DNA of 64,000 nt from Streptomyces cynarae (GCF_025642135.1 NZ_CP106793.1:5300001-5364000); one strand, 5' to 3'; shown: positions 1 to 9,753, counted from the first letter of the stretch. Numbers and translations are program-made. The notes: generated from the sequence alone by a model not told the origin.

Positions 1-323
1 ACGCCTACACCGGGGTCGCCGTCGACGCCGAGGAGGGACGCCGGATCGCGACCGCGCTCGACAGCCGCAAGGCCCTCGTCCTGCGCAACCACGGACTGTT
101 GACGGTGGGCGACTCGGTGGACGCGGCGGCCTGGTGGTTCCTGTCGATGGAACGCTCCTGCCAGGTGCAGCTGACCGCGAAGGCCGCGGGACGCCCCGTC
201 CTGATCGACCACCGACAGGCGGTGGCCACCCGGGAGCAGCTCGGCGGCGACCTGGTGGCCTGGATCAACTACCAGCCGCTGTGGCAGGACATCACCCGCA
301 GCGAACCGGATCTGCTCGGCTGA
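1..323 (+). CDS. class II aldolase/adducin family protein (3' part only)
   Basis: The gene enters from the left edge; the frame is open from base 3 and about 106 residues are visible. The motif LRNHGLLTVG followed by a helix with WWFLSMERSCQVQL is typical of the C-terminal half of class II aldolase/adducin proteins (fuculose-1-phosphate aldolase-like), zinc enzymes that cleave or form carbon-carbon bonds in sugar phosphates. The His of RNHG would be one of the metal ligands in this family. The N-terminal half and therefore the substrate class cannot be judged. It is followed by 268 bases without a convincing gene. Confidence 0.75.
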   Translation, partial: AYTGVAVDAEEGRRIATALDSRKALVLRNHGLLTVGDSVDAAAWWFLSMERSCQVQLTAKAAGRPVLIDHRQAVATREQLGGDLVAWINYQPLWQDITRSEPDLLG

Positions 324-591
324 CCCGCCGACGCCGCAACGCCCGGAAGCCGCGCAGCACGACCGGCTGCGTGGCAGCGAAATCCTCGTCCGTTCCGCAG
401 CGGTGTCCGTTCTCGCAGCCGGATCACCAGGGGTATTCCGGCGGCGGTCGGTCAGGGATCATCGACGGCGACCGACGAGGTCAACCGGGGGTTCGCGCTT
501 TCACCCGTCCTGACCGCACCTCAGGGACGCGGAAGGCGTTCCGTACGGCACAAGTCGCTGTCGTCACACGGAAGTTGTACGGCGGGGCCGG

Positions 592-1959
592 GTGGCTCCG
601 GTGAGCGTACGTCCGGCCCGATCGGCGGCCGGGCGCGGGGTGGTGTTCGGGCGCGGGGAAGGCGGCAGCGGCGTGGCGGTGCAGGAGGCGAGGCAGGACG
701 AACGGCGCGGGAGCGGCCCGCGTGCGCACGAGGGTGGCTGCACCTGTGAGGACTGCCCGCACGGCGCACGCGAGGGACACCGGCGCGCGGTCGCCGAGTT
801 CCTGGCGAAGCGGGAGGAGTTCGCGTCCGGGCGGGGACTGCCCGCGGCGGTCGCGCACTCCGCGTCCGCCTCCCGTCAGTGGGTGTCCGACGAGCTGACC
901 CAGTCCGCCGCGGTCGTCGCCGAGCGCGGTCGCGCGGACGCCGAGGCCTGGCTGGGCCGGCTGTGGCGACGCACGGCGATCGCGGTGTGGGGTGCCGTAG
1001 GCGTCCTGCTGCTGGCACAGGCGCTCACCGCGATCGGCGGGGGTGGACCGTGGCGCGCACGGCCGGGTTGGTCGCGGCGGTGCTGGTGGGAGCGGCGCTG
1101 ACCGCCGCGGGGTATCTGCACCGCGCGCGGCGGGGTGTTCGCGCCCGTCATCGGGGAGGACAACCGGCTGTCGACCTCCCGTGCGGTGGCGACGGGCTGG
1201 GTGCTGTTCATCCTGTACGCGGTGCTGGTGCTGGTCGTTGAGCTGACGGCGGCCTCGGCCGAGGGCCGGCGCGACGAACTGATCGCCGGGCTCGGCCTCG
1301 CGCGCGGCGTGGGTGTGGTGACCGTGGTCGCAGTGATGTGCGGGATCGCGGTGCTGGTGCGGCGGGTGGTGGGGCTGCGGGTGCTCGGTCAGCGGCTGCA
1401 GAAGGTGCGCGCCGACCGGCCGCGTGCGGCGGACCTGCTCACGGACGACTCGGGGCGGGGCAGCTTCCCTGACACCCAGTACGTGATCGTCAGCGCGGTC
1501 GCCCTGGTCTTCGCGGTGGTACGGCTGGCCCGCCGCCCCGAGCAACTGCCCGATCTGCCGTGGGGACTCGCGCTGCTGGTCCTGGTCTCGGCGGCCACCT
1601 ACCTCGCCGGGAAGTACGCGGAGGGCGGACGTCCGGTGATCCTCTCGGTGGTCCGGGCGCGGGAGGCGGGGGACCTGGACGCGCCGATCCGCACGGGCGA
1701 CGACATCGAGATCCGCGGCGCCGGTTTCGTACCGCCCGGCGCCCAGAACGCGGACCGGCTGTCCCGGATGGTGGTCCGGATCGGCTCCGTGCACGTCCAT
1801 GTCCCGTTGGTCCCGGTCACCGGCGGCTTCAGCAACCCGACGGACACCCTGCTGACGGTGCCGGTGCCGGCGGATGTGGAACCGGGCAGGGTCGAGGTGC
1901 AGGTGGTGACGGCTGCCGGGGTGGAGACCAACCGGGTGGCCATCGACGTGACGGAGTGA
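592..1959 (+). CDS. membrane protein of unknown function, two apparent compensating frameshifts
   Basis: I do not recognise the family. The reading frame is broken twice. Residues encoded before base 1040 carry a small Cys cluster (CTCEDCPHG) and a first hydrophobic helix. A second hydrophobic helix (GLVAAVLVGAALTAAGYL) is only in another frame between about 1041 and 1130, and the original frame resumes with a membrane segment (WVLFILYAVLVLVVEL) and at least two more. The last ~100 residues look like a beta-sandwich of IPT type. Adding a G to the G5 run at 1039-1043 and removing one base near 1126-1134 joins all parts into one protein of about 455 residues. Start is uncertain: GTG 592, 601 or 673. 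Confidence 0.6.
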
Positions 1960-2213
1960 CCGGGCACGGGCTGGGCGAGCAGGCTCCGGAGTCTCGTGAC
2001 CGCCGGGTGCGGTGCCCCGTTCGGTCCAGCCGGGATGCCTCCGGTCCGCCCTGCCGATCGGGGGCGTCGTCCCGTCGGTCCGGGGCCGATGCGGAACTCC
2101 CGGGCCAAGGAGCCGGAAAAGTGTGTGCGCAGTGGTTGAGCGGTTGCCCCCTTTCGTACGTATGGTCTGTTGAGGGCAAGGGTTGGGCACGGCGGGCGAG
2201 AGGCGGCGGCACG

Positions 2214-2744
2214 ATGGTTCATGGCATTCGCACGGACTCCCACACCTCCTACGTCGACGAGGGCAGCACCTGGCGGGACACCGCCGTGCGGTACGCACTG
2301 CTTCCACTGCGCGTCTTCCTCGGCATCACCTTCATCTACGCGGGCCTGGACAAGCTCACCAACAGCGCTTTCATGCATGCCTCCGGCTCCGGGTCCATCG
2401 GTGAGCTGATGCACTCCGTGCGCGGCTCGTCGGCGATCCCGGCCCTGGTCGACCTGGCGTTGAAGCATCCCGTCGGCTTCGGCTACGCCATCGCCTTCGG
2501 TGAACTCGCCGTCGGAATCGGCACGCTCGTCGGCCTGTTGGGACGCCTCGCCGCGCTCGGCGGCGCGCTGATCTCGCTGAGCCTGTGGCTGACCGTCAGC
2601 TGGGCCTCGACCCCCTACTACTACGGCAACGACCTCGCCTATCTGATGGCCTGGATCCCCCTGGTCCTCGCCGGCACCCCGGTCCTGTCCCTCGACGCCG
2701 CCCTGCGGGCCCGACGACGGCAACGCACGGGCGGCTACCGCTGA
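2214..2744 (+). CDS. DoxX family membrane protein
   Basis: 176 residues with four predicted membrane helices. The segment LRVFLGITFIYAGLDKLTN is the family signature near the first helix, and later helices include the small-residue-rich GELAVGIGTLVGLLGRLAAL. DoxX proteins are small integral membrane proteins, some linked to thiosulfate:quinone oxidation or redox stress; the exact role here cannot be inferred. ATG at 2214 is preceded by a GAGAGGCGG purine stretch. It stands alone and faces the small membrane gene on the opposite strand, whose corrected end overlaps its last ten bases. Confidence 0.85.
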   Translation: MVHGIRTDSHTSYVDEGSTWRDTAVRYALLPLRVFLGITFIYAGLDKLTNSAFMHASGSGSIGELMHSVRGSSAIPALVDLALKHPVGFGYAIAFGELAVGIGTLVGLLGRLAALGGALISLSLWLTVSWASTPYYYGNDLAYLMAWIPLVLAGTPVLSLDAALRARRRQRTGGYR

Positions 2745-2997
2745 GTCGGCGGCACCGCGGCCGCCCCCGCCCCTCCGATTCGGCCTGCCGGCCGGCGCGG
2801 GGCGCCCGGTGCCTGCGTATCGCGCGGGCCAGCAGGCCGGTCACGGCCGCGAGGCAGAGGCCGCCCATCACGATGGGGATGATCGCGAACCAGGGTGTCT
2901 CCCACGCCCCGTCGGCATCACCGACGTAAGCGACGCCCGCGCCGGCCAGGAAGGCCCCGGCCACGAGCCGACCCGGCTGGAACTCATGACGCAGCAC
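2735..2997 (-). CDS. small two-helix membrane protein, probable frameshift near its end
   Basis: GTG at 2997 overlaps the stop of the upstream PspC/LiaF-like gene, suggesting translational coupling. The protein begins MLRHEFQPGRLVAGAFL and has two hydrophobic helices, the second being WFAIIPIVMGGLCLAAVTGLLA. As sequenced, the frame runs on antisense into the DoxX gene to 2596 with an Arg-rich, unlikely tail. Adding one base to the C5 run at 2764-2768 ends the protein at a TAG (2735-2737) after a short tail AAAVPPTQR, which looks natural. I annotate the corrected end. Probably an accessory of the neighbouring PspC system; function unknown. Confidence 0.6.
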
Positions 2998-4630
2998 GGT
3001 CCACCTCCACCTGGCCCACGCCGACCTCGAGGTCGAGGCGGAGCGTGGCCGCCTTCTTCGTCCCCGCCGCGGGGGTGAGCGTCACCGTCCGGTGCTTGCC
3101 CGGCTTCACATCCACGTCCTTGTGGGTCTCCCCCGGCAACCGGATGTCGCCCACACCCGTGTCGATGTTCAGCTCCACCGTCGCCTCCCTGGGAACCACC
3201 ACCTTCAGCTGACCCACCCCCACCTGGGCCCGCGTCGTCACCGTCTGGTTCCCGGCGAGCCTGAGACGGCTGAGATCCAGAGTGCCGACACCGGTGCCCA
3301 GGTCGTACTTCTCCCGCACGGCGGCCACCGAGGCCGGCGCCCAGGTGGCACGCCTCCACTGGGTGCCGATGTCCTTCGGCAGGGCCGCCGAGGCGGCGAG
3401 CAGGGCCGCCGTGAGTACCGCGAGGAAGACCGACCCCGCCCCCGTACGCCCCAGCAACGAGCTGACCGCGATGCCCACGCCGAACACCACCAGCGCGCAC
3501 GCCAGGCCCGTCTGCAGACTCGTGCCAAGCGCCCGGTCGTCCCAGGTCAGCAGGGTGCCGAGGCCGCCCGCGAGCAGGGCGAGGAGAAACACCCAGCCGC
3601 CGATCCAGCGCGGCCCCCGAGGTCTGTGCCGCTGCTCGGTCCGTATGCGCTCGGCGTAAGAGGAACCGCGGGCGATGGCGACCGCCGCCGCGACGTCTCG
3701 GCCGGCGGTGTCGGTCGGGCCCCACAGATAGCCCGTGCCGCCCACGTGGGTGCCGTCCTTGACGATGGGCTCGCGCCACCAGGAGGGGTAGGAGGCGGGG
3801 ACCGGCGGTGCCGTGGCCTCCGGCGGGGCGTCGGCCACCGCCTGCGTGGTGAGCGGGTCGGCGTCGGGAGCGCCGCGCTGCCGCGACCAGTACGCCGCGC
3901 CCGCGAGGAGCAGGGACAGGACGGCGGCGAAGGTCAGCACGCTGCCGTTCCTGAGCATCGAAAGGAAGATGCCGCAGCCCACCAGGGCGAAGAGCACCGC
4001 GGCCAGGGCCTGACCGTCGACGCGGCCCGTCAGCAGCTTGCGGATCTCGTTCTCCTCCTCGTCCCCGTAGGGCACGAGGAGCCAGACGAAGCCGTAGAAG
4101 ATGAGGCCGAGGCCGCCCGCCGCCGAGAGCACCGCCAGCACGATCCGGAAGATCGCCGGATCCATGTCGCACTGCCGGGCCAGGCCCGAACAGACCCCCG
4201 CCAGCATCTTGTGCCGCCGGTCACGCCGGAACCGGCCCGGCTCCTCGGCCACCGCCGCGTGGTCGGACGTGGCGGTTCCGCCGCGTCCGGGCATGTCCTT
4301 CCCGGCCCCGGCCCGCTCACGCGCGGCCGCACCCGTGCGGGCGCCCGGCTCCCGGTGTCCGCCCGCGTCCTGGCCCATGCCGGCGTCCTCGCCTCCGTTC
4401 TCGCGCACGGCCGCATCCTGCCGCACGTCCGCGCCCGCCCGCGCGCGCGGCTCCTCGTTCGCAGCGGACCCGGCAGGGCCGGACGCGGGCACGGCGTGCT
4501 GCGGGGCGGCGCCCGGCGCGCCGTCCCCCGGCGGCCGGCCACCCCGCTCCCCGCCGGGGCCGCGCCCCGCGGTGGAGGCGTGCCCCGCACCAGGGCCGTG
4601 CCCCGCTGCCGCGTGCTGCTGATCTGTCAT
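2984..4630 (-). CDS. PspC domain protein with LiaF-like C-terminus
   Basis: 548 residues. The first ~130 are Gly/Ala/Pro-rich and likely disordered. A PspC domain follows (RRHKMLAGVCSGLARQ, then a hydrophobic helix ending WLLVPYG), then several further membrane helices (about residues 190-390), then a soluble all-beta tail with repeats of the type VGVGQLKVVVP and TGVGDIRLPG, as in LiaF/DUF4097-type proteins. PspC and LiaF proteins sense or modulate envelope stress. ATG 4630 was chosen because it opens the low-complexity tail without an upstream alternative of good codon use. Divergent from the PspC-domain kinase at 4810, so the two probably form one signalling unit. Confidence 0.85.
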   Translation of the reverse strand: MTDQQHAAAGHGPGAGHASTAGRGPGGERGGRPPGDGAPGAAPQHAVPASGPAGSAANEEPRARAGADVRQDAAVRENGGEDAGMGQDAGGHREPGARTGAAARERAGAGKDMPGRGGTATSDHAAVAEEPGRFRRDRRHKMLAGVCSGLARQCDMDPAIFRIVLAVLSAAGGLGLIFYGFVWLLVPYGDEEENEIRKLLTGRVDGQALAAVLFALVGCGIFLSMLRNGSVLTFAAVLSLLLAGAAYWSRQRGAPDADPLTTQAVADAPPEATAPPVPASYPSWWREPIVKDGTHVGGTGYLWGPTDTAGRDVAAAVAIARGSSYAERIRTEQRHRPRGPRWIGGWVFLLALLAGGLGTLLTWDDRALGTSLQTGLACALVVFGVGIAVSSLLGRTGAGSVFLAVLTAALLAASAALPKDIGTQWRRATWAPASVAAVREKYDLGTGVGTLDLSRLRLAGNQTVTTRAQVGVGQLKVVVPREATVELNIDTGVGDIRLPGETHKDVDVKPGKHRTVTLTPAAGTKKAATLRLDLEVGVGQVEVDRAAS

Positions 4631-4809
4631 GCGTCCATGGTCGCCGCCGCGGGCGCCGGGCGGCAGTCGGGACGACCCTGGCCCAACCCTGAAATCTGCC
4701 CTGACGGGCTGCCGGGGGAAGTGTTCGATCACCCGTCATTCGAAGATCAGGGGTGTCTAAGGGGCCGACCCTGATGCCCGGCCGGTCCGGTCGTGTGACC
4801 ATCGTTGGC
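4631..4809. promoter_or_regulatory. divergent promoter region of the PspC genes
   Basis: 179 bases separate the ATG of the LiaF-like PspC protein from that of the PspC-kinase. Both transcripts must start here. I could not find a clear consensus -35/-10 pair. Auto-control by the LuxR-type regulator encoded downstream is an inference from gene order only. Confidence 0.4.
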
Positions 4810-6102
4810 ATGCCGGACGCCGCAACCCTGCCCCTCGTCGATCCGCGGCCGCCGCGCAAGCTCTACCGCAGCAGCGACGGACGCTGGCTCGGGGGCGTGG
4901 CGCGGGGGCTCGCAGGGCATCTCGGGCTGCCCGTGATCTGGGTGCGCCTCGTCTTCGTCGGCCTGTTCCTGGCACACGGCTTCGGCGCGCTGCTGTACGC
5001 GGCGTTCTGGTTCTTCGTCCCGCTCGGGGTCGGCGGTGTCGACGAACGGCGTGCCCCGTCCCTGGTCGGCACCGAGACCTCACCCCACGGCCGCCGCAGA
5101 CTGGTCGCCCGCAAGCCCGACCGGGGGCAGATCGTCGCTCTGCTCCTGATGGTCGTCGTCGCGCTGACCTTCGTGGGCAGCATGAAGCTCGACGGCGTCG
5201 CCAAGGTCTACCTCATACCGGCCGTGCTCGTCGCCGCGGGCGTCGCCCTGGTCTGGCGCCAGGCGGACAACGCGCGACGGGCCCGCTGGATGGAGGTCGG
5301 CAGCCGCCGCCGCACGCTCACCCTGCTGCGTGCCGCGGCCGGTGTCCTGCTGGTCACCGCGGGTGTCTCCGGCATGTTCGTACTGCAGGGCTCCGCCGCC
5401 CACCTCGGCTCGGTCCTCCAGGCAGCGCTGGCGGTTCTCGTCGGCATCACGCTGCTCGCCGGACCGTACCTGGTGCGGATCACCCAGGACCTGTCCGAGG
5501 AGCGCCTGATGCGCATCCGCGCCCAGGAGCGCGCCGAGGTCGCCGCCCACGTCCACGACTCGGTGCTGCACACCCTGACCCTGATCCAGCGCAACGCGGA
5601 GAACGCGAACGAGGTGCGCCGCCTCGCCCGCGCCCAGGAGCGCGACCTGCGCGCCTGGCTGTACAAACCGGAGGGCACCGGCAAGGACGAGGCCGAGGAG
5701 CCGGACACCCTGGCGGAGGCGGTCCGGCGCAACGCGGCGGAGGTGGAGGACAAGCACGGCGTCCCCATAGAGGTCGTCATCGTCGGCGACTGCCCCCTCG
5801 ACGAACGGATCGGCGCACAGATGCAGGCCGCGCGCGAAGCGATGGTGAACGCCGCCAAGTACGGTGGCGAGGGCGGCGCCGTCCAGGTCTACGCCGAGGT
5901 CGAGGGCAGGACGGTGTTCGTGTCCGTCCGCGACCGCGGGCCCGGCTTCGACCTCGACGCGATACCCGCCGACCGCATGGGTGTCAGAGAATCGATCATC
6001 GGCCGTATGGAGCGCAACGGCGGCACGGCACGACTGCGCGCGGTGCCCGACGGCGGCACGGAGGTCGAGTTGGAGATGGAGAGGGCGGAGACGACGTCAT
6101 GA
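4810..6102 (+). CDS. PspC-domain sensor histidine kinase
   Basis: 430 residues. The N-terminus is a PspC domain (RKLYRSSDGRWLGGVARGLAGH, residues ~16-75). Four or more membrane helices follow to about residue 235. The cytoplasmic part has a HisKA_3-type dimerisation segment with AHVHDSVLHTLTLIQRNA, its first conserved His being the likely phosphoacceptor, and a HATPase domain with N-box EAMVNAAKYG and G-box RDRGPGFD. It is a NarL-type two-component kinase that uses a PspC/membrane sensor. ATG 4810 was taken over earlier in-frame starts because PspC homology begins shortly after it. It overlaps the response regulator by ATGA, indicating co-translation. Confidence 0.9.
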   Translation: MPDAATLPLVDPRPPRKLYRSSDGRWLGGVARGLAGHLGLPVIWVRLVFVGLFLAHGFGALLYAAFWFFVPLGVGGVDERRAPSLVGTETSPHGRRRLVARKPDRGQIVALLLMVVVALTFVGSMKLDGVAKVYLIPAVLVAAGVALVWRQADNARRARWMEVGSRRRTLTLLRAAAGVLLVTAGVSGMFVLQGSAAHLGSVLQAALAVLVGITLLAGPYLVRITQDLSEERLMRIRAQERAEVAAHVHDSVLHTLTLIQRNAENANEVRRLARAQERDLRAWLYKPEGTGKDEAEEPDTLAEAVRRNAAEVEDKHGVPIEVVIVGDCPLDERIGAQMQAAREAMVNAAKYGGEGGAVQVYAEVEGRTVFVSVRDRGPGFDLDAIPADRMGVRESIIGRMERNGGTARLRAVPDGGTEVELEMERAETTS

Positions 6103-6806
6103 GCGACGCGAACGGGGAGGCCGCGGTGTCCGGTGGAAACGCGGACCGGCGGGTGCGGGTCGTACTCGTCGACGACCACCGTATGTTCCGTACGGGAGTC
6201 CAGGCCGAGATCGGGCAGACGGAGCTGACCGGCGTCGAGGTCGTCGGTGAGGCGGCCGACGTCGACCAGGCGGTAGCCGTCATCATCGCCACCCGCCCCG
6301 AGGTCGTCCTTCTCGACGTCCACCTGCCGGGTGGCGGCGGGGTGGAAGTGCTGCGCCGCTGCGCTTCGCTGACGGCCGACCCCGAGCAGCCGGTGCGGTT
6401 CCTGGCGCTGTCGGTGTCGGATGCGGCCGAGGACGTGATCGGCGTGATCCGCGGTGGCGCCCGCGGCTATGTGACGAAGACGATCACCGGCTCGGACCTC
6501 ATCGACTCCATCTTCCGCGTCCAGGAGGGCGACGCCGTCTTCTCCCCGCGCCTGGCCGGCTTCGTCCTGGACGCCTTCGCCTCGACCGACGCGCCGCCCG
6601 TCGACGAGGACCTGGACCGCCTCACCCAGCGCGAACGCGAGGTCCTGCGCCTCATCGCCCGCGGCTACGCGTACAAGGAGATCGCCAAGCAGCTGTTCAT
6701 CTCGGTGAAGACGGTCGAGTCCCATGTCTCGGCGGTCCTGCGCAAGCTCCAGCTGTCGAACCGGCATGAGCTGACACGCTGGGCGACGGCACGCCGGCTG
6801 GTGTGA
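6099..6806 (+). CDS. LuxR/NarL family response regulator
   Basis: 235 residues. The receiver domain has the acidic pair D25-D26, phosphoacceptor D73 in LLDVHLPG, a Ser of ALSVSD and the Lys of YVTKTI. The C-terminal LuxR-type helix-turn-helix is clear (LTQREREVLRLIARGYAYKEIA, then VKTVESHVSAVLRKL). It is the partner of the PspC kinase, with which its start overlaps by four bases. Likely targets are the divergent PspC gene and other envelope genes; that is inference. Only 15 bases separate its stop from the convergent NlpC/P60 gene. Confidence 0.95.
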   Translation: MSDANGEAAVSGGNADRRVRVVLVDDHRMFRTGVQAEIGQTELTGVEVVGEAADVDQAVAVIIATRPEVVLLDVHLPGGGGVEVLRRCASLTADPEQPVRFLALSVSDAAEDVIGVIRGGARGYVTKTITGSDLIDSIFRVQEGDAVFSPRLAGFVLDAFASTDAPPVDEDLDRLTQREREVLRLIARGYAYKEIAKQLFISVKTVESHVSAVLRKLQLSNRHELTRWATARRLV

Positions 6807-6821
6807 GCACGGACCTCCGGA

Positions 6822-7888
6822 TCACACCACCCGCGTGGCTCCCGCGAACGGCATCTCGTCGATCGGCGCCAGGCGGACCGGTGCCGAGGGGTTCGGGGCG
6901 TGGATCATCTGCCCGTGGCCGACGTAGATCCCCACATGGCTGATCCCGGAGTAGAAGAACACCAGGTCACCGGGGAGGAGTTCGGAGCGCGGGACGCGCC
7001 GGCCCGCGCCGATCTGGGAGTAGGTCGTCCGGGGCAGCGAGATGCCCGCCGAGCGGTACGCGGCCTGGACCAGTCCCGAGCAGTCGAAGGCGTTCGGTCC
7101 GGTCGCGCCCCAGACGTAGGGGCTGCCGAGCTTGCCGTACGCGTACGCCACCGCGGCCGCCGCCCGGGCGTCCGGCGCCTCGGCCGTCGCTGTCGCGGCG
7201 GCACGGCGCCCAGCAGATCGCGCCCCACGGACCGCGACGTCCGTCCCGCGCCCCCGTCCGCCGAGGCCCCTGCCCGCTGTCCCTGCGTGAGCTGGGACAG
7301 CAGCTGTCGTGCTTCGCCCAGCTTTTCGGTGATCGTCCGCTTCTGCCGCCGCAGCTCCGCCTGCCGGGACGCCAGTGAGGCCAGTTCGACCCGTGCCGCA
7401 CCGCGCAGCCGTTCGATCTCCCGCAGTTGGTCGCGTACGCGCGTCACAGCCGCCGCCTGGCGGTTGTCCACGCGCTCGGCGAACGCGGCGTTGTCGAGGT
7501 ATTGCCCGGGATCCGAGGAGAGCAGCAGCCGCACCGCGGGGTCGAGGCCCCCGTCGCGGTACTGCGCCGCCGCCGAGGAACCCAGGGCGTCCCGGGCGGA
7601 GTTCAGCCGGTCCGTGCGGCGGGCCGCCTCGTCCCGCAGGGCGTTCAGCCGTTTCTGCGCCGCCTCCGCCTGTTCCTCGGCGCCGTCGTACTTCTGGGTG
7701 GCGGCCTCCGCCTCCTGGTACAGCTTGTCGACCTTGGCCTTGACCTGGGCCGGCGAGAGGGGCGGCTCGGCGTGCCCCGTGCCGTCGAAACCGGTCGCGG
7801 TAGCCGCTCCCGCGAGGGCGATCGTGGCGGCGGTGCGGGCCGTGCCGCCCCCGAGCGAACGCTGTCTGGGCTTGCGGTGCGCTGCCAC
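6822..7888 (-). CDS. secreted NlpC/P60 peptidoglycan endopeptidase, frameshifted
   Basis: The N-terminal part (MAAHRKPRQRSLGGG, then an Ala-rich export signal, then ~170 residues of coiled coil rich in A/E/R) is in one frame. The NlpC/P60 domain with catalytic Cys in FDCSG, His in SHVGIYVG and third polar residue His in IHAP is in another, from about 7200 down to 6822. Adding one base to the C5 run at 7251-7255 joins them through an Ala/Thr linker into about 355 residues. It cuts the D-Glu to diamino-acid bond of stem peptides. GTG 7888 follows an AGGA motif and matches the start of the paralogue at 9754-10914, which has the same architecture. Confidence 0.85.
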
Positions 7889-8321
7889 CTGGACGTCACG
7901 TCCTTTCGTACGACCGCCGGGGCCGCGGGCGGTGTCACGCGTCCGGCGGCGGTCCGCACAGGGGGAACAGGCCGCCGCCGGACCTTCTCGGCGGTGGTGC
8001 CCGACGGCCGCCCCTGGCCCGGGCGGCGATGGGGAGCCGGGCACCTGGGGGAGGACGCTAAACCCGTCCGTGATGCGATGGTGACCGGATGTACGGAAGT
8101 GGCCCGACCGGACTGACGGTGACCGTATGTGACCGCGATCCCGATGCCGGGTCGCCGTCTTCACGCTCTGCGATGACCAATGCGGCGCATCCGGCGCACC
8201 GGGCGGCCGTCGAGTGCTATAGGGCGCATATATGCGGCCGATCCGGAGGGCCGAGCGAGCGGCGTCACATCCGCCGGGGCGGTGTCAGCGGGCACAGACG
8301 CGCTGATTAGGCTCCGGCCCC
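7889..8321. other. 433-base intergenic region between divergent genes
   Basis: Holds the promoters of the NlpC/P60 gene on the left and the small membrane gene on the right. The only striking element is the perfect 12-bp palindrome CGCATATATGCG at 8225-8236, an AT-rich island in very GC-rich DNA, just after a TATAGG motif at 8219-8224. No c-di-AMP riboswitch like that of the paralogous NlpC gene is visible here. Small open frames in it have no support. Confidence 0.5.
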
Positions 8322-8675
8322 ATGGACGTACTCATCCACCTCTTCGTCGGGCTGCACATCGTCGGCATCGCCGCGCTCCTCGGCGGCTTCCTCACCCAGA
8401 TGAAGGCGCTGGGCAAGGGCACGGCCCGCTTCGTGCCCGCCATGCTGCACGGCGCGCTGACCATGCTGGTCACGGGGGTGGCGCTGGTCGGCCTCAACCA
8501 GGCGGACCACCACTCGGTCAACACGATCAAGATCGGGATCAAGCTGGCCCTGCTGATCGTCATCCTGGGCCTGGTCTATGTGAAGCGGGACGAGGAGACC
8601 GTCGAGAAGCCCCTCTTCGGCCTCGTCGGCGCCGCGACCCTGGCGAACATCTTCATCGCCGTGCTCTGGACCTGA
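8322..8675 (+). CDS. small integral membrane protein, four helices
   Basis: 117 residues, nearly all hydrophobic, with four likely membrane helices (HLFVGLHIVGIAALLGGFL, MLHGALTMLVTGVALVGL, IKLALLIVILGLVYV and the C-terminal GLVGAATLANIFIAVLW). I recognise it only as a small Streptomyces integral membrane protein; no catalytic motif is visible. Its last 23 bases overlap the end of the convergent TDT-family transporter gene. Confidence 0.8.
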   Translation: MDVLIHLFVGLHIVGIAALLGGFLTQMKALGKGTARFVPAMLHGALTMLVTGVALVGLNQADHHSVNTIKIGIKLALLIVILGLVYVKRDEETVEKPLFGLVGAATLANIFIAVLWT

Positions 8676-9627
8676 CGCCGTCCACGGCGGACGCGACCGC
8701 TCCGGCGAGGACCAGGAGCCAGGCGGCCACCGCGATCCACAGCAACACCCGGCCGAGGCCGCGCAGCCACGGCACGCCGACGGAGGAGGCGACGGACAGC
8801 GCCGCCACCGCCGTCATCCCCATCGGGAACACGGTCGACCAGCGCCGGACGTCGTAGCGGAACCGGGGCCGCAGCACCTCCGCCACCGCCAGGACGACGT
8901 AGCAGGCCAGGGCGAGGACGAGGAGGGCGACGGTCACACCGCGCAGGACGCCGCTGTCGTCGTTGTTCCACAAGTAGGGCCCTTTGTGCGCGGCGCTCAT
9001 GAGCTGCGAACCGGCCAGCGCCGAGAGGGCGAGTGCGCCACCTGAGATCCACTGGTCGCCCGGCCCGGTCACCACCTGCCGAGGGTCGAAGCAGCCCAGC
9101 CCGATCAGGTAGAACACCAGCCCGAACCAGAAGAACACCAGCGCCGTGTGGGCGAGCCAGGCCACCCCCTCGGCCGCCGCGAGCACCGCCCCGAGCATCG
9201 CGATCCCCTCCGTCGCCACGCACCCGAGGAACACCGCGCCGGGCATCCGGCGCTCCCAGTCCGGCACGGTCAACGGGACCAGGCAGGCCCAGAGCACCAC
9301 GGCCAGTGCGAGCAGTGCCTCGGCGAGCGGCTGCCCGTTCAGAGCGGACACCCCTGAGCCCAGCACGGTGGTCGCCGGCACCATGGTGAGCGCGGCCGGC
9401 GAGCCGGCCCGGGCCCGCCACTGCTCCCGGTCCCACAGCAGTTGCAGGGCGATGTCGGCGGCGAGCCCCAGCCAGGCGGCACCCGCCAGGACCAGGGCGA
9501 GGCGGGAGAGGATCTGCTGGCCGGTCAGGTGGAGCCCGACCGACAGGATGCCGGTCGCCATGACGGCGGACCCGGTGGCGGGCGGACGCGGCGCCCACCA
9601 GGTGCGCAGCGCGGAGGTGCCTGACAT
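8653..9627 (-). CDS. TDT family transporter (TehA/C4-dicarboxylate-like)
   Basis: 324 residues with about ten membrane helices. The opening WWAPRPPATGSAVMATGILSVGL and the repeated small-residue helices are typical of the tellurite-resistance/dicarboxylate transporter family (TehA, Mae1, SLAC-like), which move anions or C4-dicarboxylates. No residue visible here defines the substrate. ATG 9627 was taken; the open frame extends upstream to 9735 but that stretch is Arg-rich and not helix-like. Confidence 0.8.
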   Translation of the reverse strand: MSGTSALRTWWAPRPPATGSAVMATGILSVGLHLTGQQILSRLALVLAGAAWLGLAADIALQLLWDREQWRARAGSPAALTMVPATTVLGSGVSALNGQPLAEALLALAVVLWACLVPLTVPDWERRMPGAVFLGCVATEGIAMLGAVLAAAEGVAWLAHTALVFFWFGLVFYLIGLGCFDPRQVVTGPGDQWISGGALALSALAGSQLMSAAHKGPYLWNNDDSGVLRGVTVALLVLALACYVVLAVAEVLRPRFRYDVRRWSTVFPMGMTAVAALSVASSVGVPWLRGLGRVLLWIAVAAWLLVLAGAVASAVDGVRSRARR

Positions 9628-9753
9628 GCGCCCGATGCTAGGGACGCGCACACGGGTTGCGTACGGGGGCACGCGCGCGAGGACGGAAAACAACCCCACG
9701 CGCGCGTGCCGGACGGCGGGCGTCCCCACGCGCACCTGCTCGGCGAGCGTGGG

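Noticed and set aside
481..2307. 608-codon minus-strand frame at the left end
   Set aside because: Composition is Arg/His/Pro-rich with no helices or motifs, while the opposite strand codes for clear membrane helices.
2596..2734. C-terminal extension of the small membrane protein antisense to DoxX
   Set aside because: Arg-rich sequence best explained by a missing base at 2764-2768; the corrected frame stops at 2735.
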